A stretch of 64,000 nucleotides of DNA from Pegoplata infirma (lineage: Eukaryota; Arthropoda; Insecta; Diptera; Anthomyiidae), in contig OY992540.1 of NCBI GenBank assembly GCA_963921195.1, positions 135,954,694-136,018,693 of the forward strand, read 5' to 3'. Of this stretch, positions 47,201 to 56,565 are shown in pieces. The notes beneath the pieces are model-generated. The model did not search any database. It was not told the origin of the DNA and saw only the letters and a list, made by a program, of their open reading frames with translations. Position numbers and translations under genes: made by a program. How positions within the stretch are numbered: the first letter of the stretch is position 1; every line of letters starts with the position of its first letter.

Positions 47201-50200
47201 CACGAAACCTCGTTAAACGGGGTTTCGAGGTCAATCTGAACGTACTATTATGTCAACCCCGGCAGCCGAATTAAAGCATTCTGTATTTTTAGGTAATGTG
47301 GAATGTACCAGAATTTTTGAGGGGTCCTTATATTTGACCGTGATAGCTTTTTTAATCGATGGAGGATTAAGAATATATGTATCGGTCTTAGACTGATATT
47401 TCGATTAGTTACAAATGGAATATACCCTACCCTCTACCACTAAGGCTTTTAAGATGTGGATTAAGTTTCAAATTAGTTTGTACCCAATGCACACCTGACG
47501 TGAAATCTACCTCAAACGAGATTTCGATCATACGGTTGTTTATAAAATGATACAGAACCATATGATCGAACGTGATTTTACCTCAGGTGTGAATAGGCCT
47601 TTAACGTAGTCAGAAACTCGGATGTTGCCGGCGAAATGTGATATATTTTTTTATATTTCATAAAGGACCAATATTTACATCAAAACTAACCTGTTGCGCC
47701 AAAAATTTGTTAACAAACTTGGTAATGGCAGTACAAATCTGATTCCAGATAAACTAAACCCTGTTAACTAAGATCTCAAAAACTCATCCTAAGTGAAAGG
47801 TGTTAAAAAAATTTGCCAGGTGCATTTTGAGAGGGGCTCGACAGGGGTCTACCTCTCTACGAAGTGTTTTCTTCTCAGAATTCTTCCGATACAAGATTAT
47901 TTGAGCTGTTTTAGTGTAGTAAAGTGTCGCTCGGACAAAATTAATTGTATTTCCCCCTATTGGGAGCCTCATTCAAACTTCCCCCTAGTAGTAGCCTCTT
48001 AATGGTAATGTGTTTTAAAATCGGGCGGCCCGATTTAAAGAATGTAGCCTTATTATAAATGAATATTTATCAAGTTACACTAATTGCAGGAAATTTTAAA
48101 TCAGAAATTGCATTCCAAGTCAATTTGTTGCATAACCTTAAATTTTAAATCCCTAATTTACAAAAAAAAAAAATAATACCACACAAATCATTTAATATTT
48201 CTGATAATGACTTAATTGTGGCCAGTTAAAAAAATTATAATGATAAAACAGGCTTAAGAAAAATATAACTAAAGATTGAAAAGAAAGAGTACCATACTAC
48301 TTAAGTGGTTAAGGCGCCTTGTTTTCTTGAGTCACGAAATTTATGTTTCTTCTACCTGAATGTTCTTTTCATACATTCCAAGAATAAACACAGGCATAAT
48401 ACAAGAATAAAAGGCAAAGATCTCATTTTAAAACTCAGCTTGAACCAGTTTGTATATGAAAATGTTAATGTCTGTCTGACTGATTGTCTGTGTTTGTACG
48501 ACCGCCTACTCTTATTTGTTTTTATAAACTGGCGCTTTTAAAGACAAATGTGAAATCTTCTTCCTTTTATAAAAGGGATGATGAAATAGATACTAAAGTA
48601 CTTTTTTGAAAAAAGACAAATATTTGTAAGATTTTGGTACCATTTGCAAATTCATGATTGTGGACTTTTATAATTCATAAGATTCTTAACCTGCAGGAAA
48701 TGTTTTACGAACCGGTCACAGGACCAGTCGCTTTTTCGTGGTAATGTACTAGGAGGGGGTAAATTGGCCATATTAAAGTGATGAGATCTTGGGGCGGATT
48801 CCTTAAAATGCATCATAATAGACCAAATGTAGACTTAAAAAATATACATTTCTAAAAACTATTTTGAGCAAAATTTCATTCATCATCCCTGATTTACACC
48901 AACATTACTAAACAATTTTTTTTTCATATATCATTTTTTCCAATAGACCACCATGTTGATGAGGTACGACATGAACATGGACGTCGGCTGTGGTTTGATG
49001 TATCCGATGTACCGGATGATAATTACCTTATGATGGCCGAACTACGCATTTATCAAAATCCTTCACAAGGTAAATGGGCAACAAGTGGTAAAGAATTTAC
49101 CATAACCGTATATTCGATTGCCAAAACGAATGGTCACGAACGTGAATTAGAAATTCTATCAACGGTAAATACGACAGCCGATTATCAGGGTTGGTTAGAG
49201 ATGAATGTTACCGAAGGTTTAAGTGCTTGGCTACACGAGCCGAAAGAAAATAAAGGTATTTATATAGGAGCTCATGCTGTTCATAAACCAGATAGAGAAG
49301 TTAAGCTGGATGATATTGGTTTGGTGCATCCTAAGGGTGATGATGAATATCAACCATTTATGATTGGATTCTTTCGTGGTCCAGAGGTAAGTTATTGAGA
49401 TTCTTCTGCAAATTCTACTTTTTATCATGCATTTACTTTTAGCTTATTAAATCTGCAAAACGGCATAGTCGCCAAAAACGTAATGCCCATCCGCGACGCC
49501 GCAAGAAGAGCGACGTTGTTAATCCTTTATTAGATGGTCCTGGTGAAGGTGCACGAAGTTGTCAAATGCAAACTTTGTATATTGATTTTAAAGAGTTGGG
49601 TTGGCGCGTAAGTATTATATTTAAATTTAACTTTGCAGAATAGGTTAGGCTTAATGTGGCTGCTAACGCATCAACTCACATTATAACTGAAGTTAGCATC
49701 TACTATATTTAATTGGAATGGAATTGGAACAAATAGGAAAAATACGTGAAAAAACTAGAAAAATGGATTTGCTTGGAGAAAGTACCCATTAATTGTTTCC
49801 CCTTTAAGGGTCATACTATTGCAACAGTTTAAGCCAAAAACAGAAGGTGTAATGAGCGGTTCATACTTGCTGTTTTTGAGTGTTTAATAGCTACGTGTTT
49901 AAAAAAGTCTGTTCTGTGTCCGTCATGTTTTTAATCTGTTACTGGTGTTTTGTTGAACAACTTGTTTAATGTGCTCAGAAAAAAATATTCAATAGCAAAA
50001 AACAATTAAATATTTGCTCAGCTTAAAATTTCACATTCAATTAAATTTTACTTGAATCAATTAACCATTTGCTCAAATCTGAAAAATTCACAAAAAAATT
50101 CATAAAAACAAGAAAACTCATCATAGTAGGCTTTGAGTAACAATGCGATGAACGCTGTTGCGTTTTTTGTTTTAGTTTTCGTTAGTCGTCAAATAGAAAA

Positions 50201-53200
50201 GTACTTTCACGCACACAAGACGAAAAAAAAAACAAAATAATATAAAGCACAAAAAAAAACAATTTAAACAAAAGACTTGAAAAGACTGACAAAAAACACT
50301 ACAACTGTAAAATAATGATTAACCATTCACTCAGATCAAGCATTGGATTAATCAAAAATAACACAAAATTATTGATTAACCGCTCACTCAAATCAAGCAT
50401 TGGTTTAATCAAAAATAACAGAAAAATAACAATTAACAAATTACTCAAATCAAGCATTGGTTTAATCAAGGAACAGTCAATGACTGACCTACAATTTTCG
50501 TGCTTGATCCAACAATTTTCCTCATTAGATGACTTTTAATTAAAATAATGCTCAACCTGGTGTATTTCGTGCTTGATCTAACAACTCATTTTTATCTGTG
50601 TGGGGTTCACACTTGCGGTTTTTGAGTGTTTAAGGGCTACGTGTTTAAAATAGTCTTTGTTCTGTGTCAATTACGATCTTATTCTGTTACTGGTGTTTTG
50701 TTAAACAATTTGTTTAAGGTCGTAAGTGTGAACCCCACATAAGGTAGTAATGTGGACACCATAAAAGAAAATGTCTAATGCACCCAAAAACAAAGGATTT
50801 TTACTCCTTACATTACAATTAGACGATCCTTATTGTTTTTTTTTTGCGAAAATTTTTTGAAATAATTCGGCCATTCAGTAAGACTGGACCGATTGGCGTG
50901 AAATTTACACCGGTTATAGCTATCGTATTTTTTTGACGCTGCACCCATCATGACCTATAGAGACAGAAAAAATCAAGCGACCTTTTATTAGCGACTCGAA
51001 TTCTAATATAGGGGATGAAATATATTTTATTAATTTTGCATAGTAACTGAAAGGTCTTTGGAAAACCTATCTTATTGTGCAAAAAACGTGTCCAAACCTC
51101 CTGAACTTTTCGTGATTTATTTATTACATACACATATAAAAATGGATGTTCCAAATAGACTACACAATGGCTGTACCAACTTTGATGAAATTTTGAGGGA
51201 ATCTTCGGAGTAGCCTAGAGGGTGACACTGTGAAGTCTGATTTTTGATCTGTGGGCGGAGGGATGTGTCAAAATCAAATTTTTATGTTGTTCCACCGATA
51301 ATAGACATCATACATAAAAATGGATGGACCGATTTTGATAAAATTTTTCCCACAGACCATTCTAACCAAGAGGCGAACTACAAGCCGTAGTAGAGCGCAA
51401 TCGGACAAAGGCCGTAAAATGACACTTTGCCTGATTGTATTGAATTGGAATACATTTTTGGCTGTTCTGCAATCACGCAATCAACGGCTGAGCCGAGGTT
51501 AATGAAATATTTATCATTGTGATAGTGCTAAACAAGGGCGGAACTATAGACAATATCATACCAAGAATGGTCATATGACACGCCCCTCTGTAACATACCG
51601 AAGGTAATGTCTGTCTGTTTCGCAATCACGCAAAAACGGCTGAACCGATTATTTTGAGATTTTTACTACAGATAATGCTTACCAAGAGCTAACCCAAAAG
51701 CCATAATTGACCACAATTGGACAAAACGCAAAAACGGCTAAACCGATATTGTTGAGAAATTTCACTGCAGTTAGTGTTAACCAAGGGGAAATATATATAG
51801 AATATGTATATTTTTGGACGAAGGGGCTCAAAATTCCAAGCCGCTTTGTACTTTTCTGCACGTTTTCTGCCTGTTTTACAATCACGCAAAAACTACCTTT
51901 TCTTGAGATTTTCACTTTAGGCAGTGCTAACCGCTTTGTACTTTTCTGCACGTTTTCGGCCTGTTTCGCAATCACGCAAAAACGACCTTTTGTTGAGATT
52001 TTCACTTTAGACAGTGCTTACCGAAGGATGAAGAAGCTTAAACTGCCACGTCCTTTGTTCTACAATGAACGCTATGTCTGTCTGTTTCGTAATCACGCGG
52101 AAACAGAAAATATGCAAACGCAGATTCTAATTTAATACCGCAAATGTAAGATTTTTAAAATTCTTTTTTTATCGAATTGCAGCATAAAAGAACAAATAAA
52201 ATAAAACTGTTAGCAACCTAAGATAGGTCTTTATAATATCCTTAATTTGATACCAAATATGCATATATTAATTTTGAATAAATACGGGACGAACTAAACA
52301 AGATCCATTTCCACCATACAAATCGACCTCCCGTAAAAAAAGTTAAGACCGCTAAAAAAAATATTTGTCCCTTTTTTTCCTGCTGTGCTACATCTTCAAA
52401 TTTCAAAAAGATCGTAGTAGATATTTTTTATATTCACGCCCACATAAGGAAGAGACCCGAAAAAAATATATTCTTGAATTTCCTAAATTGAAAAAAAAAA
52501 TCCGATTTGGTTCGGATGCAATGGGTCTAAATTCCAGACCCTATTAAGTCCTTTAAGGGTCGCCTTAGGTTTTGATACAAAGTTTTTGTTCGTTTCTTTC
52601 TAAGATACGGGAATTTAGGGACCAAATAGGGTCTTGAGAATCTTAAAAAAATGGATAACAATAAACTATAATCAGAGGGCTTTCTGGTATTTTGCAGTCG
52701 TGTCCTACGAACTAAATTTTGTGTGAACAAAGTTTTAAACCAAATTTAACAGTTGCTAGCCATAACATGTCATTTTACGTATCTTTATCGAATCGTGGTT
52801 TAGATTGCCTTAAGTTAAAAGATGCATCCTCGGTTATAACTAGGGATGAGATTTCCATGCAAATGCATGTTTTTTGTCAATATTCTAAAATTGATATCGA
52901 CCAATTATCTTTCCGAATCAAAAAATTTGCTTTAAAATGGCATCGATTTGCTTTTGCATATTTTTGCATATTTTAGTGAAAACGCATATTTTAGCTTTGG
53001 CTACATATATTGTGCATATTTCAAACTTTTAAGTGCATATTTTTGCATATTTTGACATAAATTAGCAAAAACACAAATTACCAGAAATGTCTATAATTTT
53101 TAGAAATTCAATTTTTCTTCTGCATTTTTTCAACTTGAACCCTTATAACAAATATAATTAGAGCCCGTGCTCGATCTGTACTTACAGAAAAAATCAAATA

Positions 53201-55198
53201 AAATTACTGACAAAATATGTCGCCATTAGGCACGTCTCCGAAACAGAAAATGCAAATTCCTTCATTTGTGTCTGCAATTCCAGATCATGTTGGTAACCCT
53301 TGCGAAATAATGTAAGAGACAAAAAAGTTGAAAGAAAGTATGAAGTGAGGTTGAGATTGCTAGAAATAGAATTGTAGTGTTGGAAACTGTCAAAATTTAT
53401 TCTGTAAAAACTATAAATATTCACATATATAAAAAACAGTTTTCATTAACAAGACAAACCGACATTTAAAATCCTACTGATGATGACACTAACTGGGGTG
53501 TTTGAAACCGGTATGGCAAATACCAGAAATGTCTAAAATTTTTAGAAATTCAATTTTTCTTCTGCATTTTTCCAACTTGAACCCTTATAACAAATATAAT
53601 TAGAGCCCGTGCTCGATCTGTACTTACAGAAAAAATCAAATAAAATTACTGACAAAATATGTCGCCATTAGGCACGTCTCCGAAACAGAAAATGCAAATT
53701 CCTTCATTTGTGTCTGCAATTCCAGATCATGTTGGTAACCCTTGCGAAATAATGTAAGAGACAAAAAAGTTGAAAGAAAGTATGAAGTGAGGTTGAGATT
53801 GCTAGAAATAGAATGTTAGTGTTGGAAACTGTCAAAATTTATTCTGTAGAAACTATAAATATTCACATATATAAAAAACAGTTTTCATCAAGGTAGATTT
53901 ATATAAGGTAATATTTTAGTGACGTAAATGAAAACAATTTTCTTTCAAAATTATTTTAGTCGGCAAAAACAACTTAAAGGTTCAGTGCACACAATAACCA
54001 ATTGAAACGCTTTTTAAGACTTTAAAATTTTAGAAAACAACTAAATTATAAAAAAAATATTCAAATTCAAATGAAATTCTTTTATTTGCCACGACCAAAA
54101 TTAAAAAAAATTAATATATTTTTAAGCAGAAAAAGTGTAGTGTAAACTCAAGTCATTTATGCCGCACAAAATATTTTTATTTCGTTTTGAAAATTCGTAA
54201 ATATTATTGTTTTTAAATTTGTCAAAAAACTTACTATGGAGGAAAAGTGAGGTTATTGGATCTTACCTTGTATAAATCTATCTTGGTTTTCATTAACAAG
54301 ACAAACCGACATTTAAAATCCTACTGATGATGACACTAACTGGGGTGTTTGAAACCGGTATGGGAAATACCAGAAATGTCTATAATTTTTAGAAATTCAA
54401 TTTTTCTTCTGCATTTTTTCAACTTGAACCCTTATAACAAATTGAAATTATTTTTTTTTCAAAACTATTTTAAATTTTAAAAATTTATTTTGAAAATAAG
54501 AATAAATCTTTTTTTTTAATTTTCCTAATTTCTAAAAATATCTTGCTTATATAAAGTTTTAAATGTTACTATTGAAACCCGGCGTTATTTTTGGCCTTTT
54601 TAGGAAGTTTTTCCTATGAAAACAAGATTTTTATTGCACATATTTTATTTTTTAGTGCATATTTTTTTTTTTAGCGCATATTTTAAGCGCATATTTGCGA
54701 TTTTTTAGTGCATGAAAATATCATCCCTAGTTATAACTATCTGATTGGTTTAGTCGTTTTTGTGGAAAAGAAAGAAATAATTTTTTATAAAAAAACATTT
54801 TCATGATAGTTCCAAAATCAATTAATTTTGTAATTGAATCAACGAATTTCGTAATAGAAATTAATTTTTATTTTTCTTTGTTAGCAAATTTAAATATTTA
54901 ATTTTAATTTCTTTTCCTCTCTCTGTATTTCTTTTAGGATTGGATTATTGCTCCTGAAGGTTATGGTGCTTATTATTGCAGTGGTGAATGTAATTTCCCG
55001 TTAAATGCACATATGAATGCTACAAATCATGCTATCGTCCAGACTTTGGTTCACCTTTTGGAACCGAAAAAAGTTCCCAAACCATGTTGTGCTCCCACAC
55101 GGTTGGGTGCTTTGCCCGTGCTCTATCATTTGAACGAGGAGAATGTTAATTTAAAGAAATATAAAAATATGATCGTTAAAAGTTGTGGTTGCCATTGA
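34904..55198 (+). CDS. gbb: Glass bottom boat, BMP5/6/7/8-type TGF-beta ligand (five exons)
   Basis: Splicing 34904-35241, 43746-43927, 48947-49386, 49443-49607 and 54938-55198 gives 1386 nt, 461 residues plus stop. All junctions are GT-AG, and the frame is kept through phases 2, 1, 0 and 0. Residues about 33-49 are hydrophobic (signal or anchor segment). The pro-domain (about 60-333) carries [20 protein letters not shown] and [14 protein letters not shown] at about 141-144 corresponds to the known upstream pro-domain furin site of Drosophila Gbb, and RQKR at about 330-333 is the main cleavage site. The mature ligand (about 334-461) has seven cysteines at about 360, 389, 393, 425, 426, 458 and 460, the cystine-knot set, and one N-glycosylation motif NAT at 402. 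In flies the secreted dimer signals through BMP receptors in growth, synapse and fat-body regulation. Length is close to the Drosophila protein. The ATG at 34904 is the first in frame; Met21 or Met36 are alternatives. Confidence 0.96.
35473..35511 (+). repeat. Solo end of the TAGAGATGGGCGC hAT family
   Basis: TAGAGATAGGCGCGTGAGTG followed by ACTTTTGACT and ACTCACG matches the inverted right end of the element at 15740-16217. The partner end is absent. Confidence 0.65.
36786..37764. mobile_element. Long foldback element, about 1 kb
   Basis: From 36786 (CACAAAAAATTATTGGC, AAATCTATTGATCAACAAAA, GATTGACTATAAATAAAAAA) to about 37217 the sequence returns inverted from about 37240 to 37722 (TTTGATCAATAGATTTAATT, GGCAATTATTTTTTGTG). 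The middle holds CGCGTTCACAGAAAGAATTG and its mirror with ATTGAATCCGCG. A 70-residue frame in one arm is coincidental. Confidence 0.7.
38018..38869. mobile_element. 852-bp hAT MITE (CAGCGGTTACCAACC), copy 1
   Basis: Ends CAGCGGTTACCAACC and GGTTGGTAACCGCTG; exact 8-bp TSD ATATAGAC at 38010-38017 and 38870-38877. Subterminal GCGTACCCC motifs recur at both ends. The ends resemble hAT/Charlie-type termini. Same length as the copy at 56566. Confidence 0.9.
40129..42265. mobile_element. CCCGTGTAAA element, smaller copy
   Basis: Ends CCCGTGTAAAAAAAAATGAT and, inverted, CCCGTGTAAAAAAGATTAG. The dinucleotide TG is found on both sides (40127-40128 and 42266-42267); comparison with the intact arm at 43640-43660 shows that TG was duplicated. 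ATATAATTAGATC-type motifs fill the terminal 200 bp, as in the 17947 copy. A mini-me (41168-41868) is inserted in it. Confidence 0.7.
41168..41868 (+). mobile_element. mini-me/DINE-like repeat, near-complete copy
   Basis: Runs from AACAAGTGAGAGTGTTAAAT to GAGGGTATAAAAA, with TTCGGCCGTGCCGAA, TATACCCTCCAAC, the GACGGACAGACGG microsatellite (41698-41734) and ATCGCTAGAATGTCTTAGAA. It also contains unusual G8-G11 runs at 41279, 41306 and 41415. Used here as reference for other copies. Confidence 0.8.
42484..43316. mobile_element. hAT MITE (CAGCGGTTACCAACC), copy 2, right tip lost
   Basis: The left end is intact; the right end stops at AATTTAAAATTAGG, lacking the last roughly 40 bp. Yet the 8-bp TSD GTTTAGAT is still present on both sides (42476-42483 and 43317-43324), so the deletion stopped exactly at the duplication. 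Confidence 0.8.
43746..43927 (+). CDS. gbb: gbb coding exon 2
   Basis: Begins after acceptor TTCTTTTTACAG and ends at GTAAGT (43928). Encodes [18 protein letters not shown], the acidic stretch, the RSKR furin motif and [20 protein letters not shown]. The furin motif matches the internal pro-domain site that in Drosophila yields a longer ligand form; that function is inferred here. Confidence 0.95.
44158..44457. mobile_element. CACAGACT inverted-repeat element, copy 3
   Basis: Ends CACAGACTAAATACAGACTCG and CGAGTCTGTATTAGTCTGTG; exact 7-bp TSD CCTCGAC at 44151-44157 and 44458-44464. At 300 bp it is the only uninterrupted copy and identifies the inserts in the copies at 6090 and 6516. Confidence 0.85.
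44472..45424. mobile_element. hAT-like element with GC-rich ends, copy 2
   Basis: CAGAGGTCCAAGTCGACCC at the left and GTCGGCTTGGATCTCTG at the right. Flanks CTGCTCAC (44464-44471) and CTGTTCAC (45425-45432) are an 8-bp TSD with one mismatch. It is the inverse of the 9031 element (953 bp here). GGCGGCGGCG blocks lie at both ends. Confidence 0.85.
45564..45960. mobile_element. 397-bp TA-flanked CACTAAGAAAATTATG element
   Basis: Ends CACTAAGAAAATTATG and CATAATTTTTTGAGTG. TA at 45562-45563 and 45961-45962. The intact MITE at 26228 reads CACTACAAAAAGG at this point, an exact empty site. GTGAATATTCACT motifs inside. Confidence 0.85.
45993..47176. mobile_element. 1184-bp TA-flanked CACTGAGGGAAAAAATC element
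   Basis: Ends CACTGAGGGAAAAAAT and ATTTTTTTTCTTAGTG. TA at 45991-45992 and 47177-47178; empty site AAATACGTATTTTC in the copy at 25875. The part 47040-47160 is the same sequence that is split at 17946/23333. No transposase recognised. Confidence 0.8.
47255..47450 (+). repeat. mini-me fragment
   Basis: GCCGAATTAAAGCATTCTGT then ATTTTTAGGTAATGTGGAAT match 258-315 of the first mini-me copy. The end carries ATGGAATATACCCTACCCTC. The microsatellite has been lost. Confidence 0.6.
47485..47600. mobile_element. Short palindromic MITE
   Basis: TGCACACCTGACGTGAAATC near 47489 mirrors GATTTTACCTCAGGTGTGAA near 47574-47593. ATCATACGG and CCATATGATCGAACG continue the inverted repeat. No TSD resolved. 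Confidence 0.55.
48947..49386 (+). CDS. gbb: gbb coding exon 3
   Basis: Begins after acceptor CAATAG and ends at GAG/GTAAGT. Encodes the bulk of the pro-domain: [51 protein letters not shown] and [19 protein letters not shown] to FFRGPE. NTT and NVT are two candidate N-glycosylation motifs. Confidence 0.96.
49443..49607 (+). CDS. gbb: gbb coding exon 4
   Basis: A 56-bp intron (49387-49442) precedes it and the donor GTAAGT follows at 49608. Encodes the end of the pro-domain, the RQKR furin site, the basic stretch HPRRRKK and the first knot cysteine ([18 protein letters not shown]). The basic stretch after the cleavage site is typical of heparan-binding BMP N-termini. Confidence 0.96.
49857..50745. 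mobile_element. Two TATGGCGTTCACAC MITE relatives around an unknown segment
   Basis: 49857-49972 (GCGGTTCATACTTGCTG to AACAACTTGTTTAATG) and 50601-50745 (GGGGTTCACACTTGCGG to AAGTGTGAACCCCACATA) are diverged copies in the same orientation. The first lacks its right end. Between them, GTGCTCAGAAAAAAATATTC at 49973 and CATTTTTATCTGTGTGG near 50588 may be the ends of a further insertion. Confidence 0.6.
50316..50480 (+). repeat. 57-bp tandem repeat, three copies
   Basis: ATCAAGCATTGG occurs at 50335, 50392 and 50449, exactly 57 bp apart. Each is followed by a TTAATCAA tract and then AAATAACA or a variant. Because 57 is a multiple of three, the frame stays open for 74 residues, which explains a spurious ORF. 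Confidence 0.8.
51460..52100 (+). repeat. Diverged CAATCACGCAAAAACGGCTG repeats with a 90-bp tandem pair
   Basis: CAATCACGCAAAAAC or a close variant occurs near 51472, 51624, 51881, 51970 and 52091, mostly followed by TTGAGATTTTCACT and GTGCTAACC. The units at 51841 and 51931 (CCGCTTTGTACTTTTCTGCA) are 90 bp apart and nearly identical. A 142-residue frame over them is repeat translation. Confidence 0.7.
53081..54445 (+). repeat. 442-bp tandem repeat, about two and a fraction units
   Basis: CCAGAAATGTCTA starts at 53081, 53523 and 54370. The second interval is 847 bp because a 397-bp element plus its 8-bp duplication lies in it; subtracting 405 gives exactly 442 again. The third unit stops after about 75 bp. 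Confidence 0.9.
53889..54285. mobile_element. 397-bp hAT-like MITE, TSD GTTTTCAT
   Basis: Ends CAAGGTAGATTTATA and TATAAATCTATCTTG, inverse complements with one mismatch. Exact 8-bp TSD GTTTTCAT at 53881-53888 and 54286-54293. The empty site GTTTTCATTAACAAG is seen in the neighbouring tandem unit at 53444. Confidence 0.9.
54938..55198 (+). CDS. gbb: gbb coding exon 5 with stop
   Basis: Starts after acceptor TTTCTTTTAG. Encodes [57 protein letters not shown] and IVKSCGCH, then TGA. These are the most conserved BMP7-class residues, including the six remaining knot cysteines. Confidence 0.98.
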   Translation, partial: DWIIAPEGYGAYYCSGECNFPLNAHMNATNHAIVQTLVHLLEPKKVPKPCCAPTRLGALPVLYHLNEENVNLKKYKNMIVKSCGCH

Positions 55199-55519
55199 AA
55201 ATAGTAATTTGTAAGAAATCTGAGATTAAACAAAAGATATCATTTATTTTAAGATTATGATGTGTGTATGTGAAATTTTACTTAACAAAAATATTGTAAT
55301 TGTAATTTTTTGTAAGTTTTTTTTGTAATGTGAATAGATTGATCATACAATTTATTAATTTGTATATTATAAATTGATATAATGAAGTTTGAATTTAAAA
55401 CGAGGATCGCCTTTTTATTGTTACCGTATCAGCTGTGCTACTATTTACAAGAAATTTCGGCTCTGGAATACCCTATGGTTATTTAAAAATTTGCATATGT
55501 TGTACAGTAGAGTGTCCAG

Positions 55520-55525
55520 AATAAA
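55520..55525 (+). terminator. gbb: Possible gbb polyadenylation signal AATAAA
   Basis: The only AATAAA between the gbb stop and the next repeat, 322 bp after the stop. A weaker ATTAAA lies near 55227. Choice between them cannot be made from sequence. Confidence 0.3.
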
Positions 55526-55581
55526 AAATTTAATTTTTGCAGGTTTAAGGTTTAAAAAAAATTTAGATTTTTTGGAACTTT

Positions 55582-56436
55582 AAAAAAAAACAAGTAGAAA
55601 AGTTAAATTCGACTTGACCGAATCTATGAATACCCTCCACAATGCCCTTTTTAAGTGATTTTCTAACATAAAAAAATAACATTTTTGGTTAGAAATATTT
55701 TAGTTTGTGTAAAAAAACTTTTTTTACTAATTTTTGAAAAAAAAAAAAAATAAATAATTAACTAATTTTTTTTTGAGTGTAAATTTTTTTTGAGTGTAAA
55801 ATTTTTTTAGTGTATTTTTTTTTTGTTTTAGTGTAAAAATATTTTTGTTTGACAAAAACAGCTTGTAAAATATTTTTTTGACTTACAAATGTTTTTAAAA
55901 CATGTTTAACGGGTTTTCAACACGTGAATTTAAGGTGAAACTAATCTGAAATTTACGGTTTTGCTAATAACTTTTGAACCACTGGACCGATTTGGCTGAA
56001 ATTTAAAACGAACCAGACCAGAGGAACGGCAAACATATATGCCACACTTCAGCACCCTCAGAATTGTCGTTCGAAAGTTACCGTGTGTTTTATCTTGTAA
56101 ATTCCAGAAAAACCCTTGCCGAAATTCACTCATTTGCTTATAACTTTTGAACCATTGGATAGATTTCGCTGGATTGCAATACCAACCTGACCAGGTAAAT
56201 GCTCAACATATATGCCAAACTTCAGGAGCCTCCGTAAAGTCTTTCAAAAGTTAGCGTGTTTTCAACAGACAGACAGACGGACAGACGGACGGACGGACAT
56301 CGCTAGATCGTCTTAAAATCGATCGAGGATCATGAATATATATACTTTATGGGGTCCTAGACCAATATTTCGGGGTGTTACAAACGGAATGACAAACTTA
56401 TATATACCCTCTATCACTGGAGTGGAGGGTATAAAA
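55582..56436 (+). mobile_element. mini-me/DINE-like repeat, long copy
   Basis: Starts AAAACAAGTAGAAAAGTTAA with TTCGACTTGACCGAA and ATACCCTCCAC. It contains two versions of a CTTTTGAACCACTGGACCGA block (about 55972 and 56146), the GACAGACGGACGG microsatellite and ATCGCTAGATCGTCTTAAAA, and ends TGGAGTGGAGGGTATAAAAA. Confidence 0.75.
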
Positions 56437-56565
56437 AATAAAGTTTGCGCTTGTGCGTTTTTTATTACATATATTTTTTAAAACTTTTAACATTTTTTAA
56501 AATAAAATTGTACATCTTTAATCAGACAATCATATCTTTCCAAATACACTATAAATCATTTAGAT

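Larger units (their letters stand above)
44094..47247. mobile_element. Harbinger-like MITE, copy 3, with four insertions, TSD TTA
   Basis: The left end TAGTGCATTCACACTTACCT starts at 44094 and the right end GTTTCGAGG...GAACGTACTA stops at 47247. TTA on both sides (44091-44093 and 47248-47250). The uninterrupted copies are 456-457 bp. Here insertions at 44158, 44472, 45564 and 45993 raise it to 3154 bp, and about 170 bp after the second insertion are missing. Confidence 0.9.
43928..48946 (+). other. gbb: gbb intron 2, 5.0 kb
   Basis: Mostly one Harbinger-like MITE swollen by four insertions (44094-47247), a mini-me fragment (47255-47450) and a short palindromic MITE (47485-47600). From 47601 to 48946 nothing is recognised. 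Confidence 0.85.
52840..54730. mobile_element. 1.9-kb CTAGGGATGA element with 442-bp tandem units
   Basis: Ends CTAGGGATGAGATTTCCATGC and, inverted, CTAGGGATGATATTTTCATGC. TTATAA stands on both sides (52834-52839 and 54731-54736), a 6-bp duplication that reads as 8 (TTATAACT) if the first two bases are excluded. Many TTTTGCATATTTT motifs near both ends. The middle holds three units of a 442-bp repeat and a nested hAT-like MITE. TAGGGATG-type ends suggest hAT; not certain. Confidence 0.65.
49608..54937 (+). other. gbb: gbb intron 4, 5.3 kb
   Basis: Contains two 135-bp-family MITEs around a 57-bp tandem repeat (49857-50745), a series of diverged ATCACGCAAAAACGGCTGAA repeats (51460-52100) and a 1.9-kb element with three 442-bp tandem units (52840-54730). 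Elsewhere AT-rich and unassigned. Confidence 0.85.

Noticed and set aside
48300..48345. tRNA-like A box (TTAAGTGGTTAAGGCGCC)
   Set aside because: No matching B box (GGTTCAA-type) and no cloverleaf acceptor stem downstream; likely chance.
51707..52135. 142-residue open frame
   Set aside because: It runs through the repeated ATCACGCAAAAACGGCTGAA units; periodic repetition explains the open frame.
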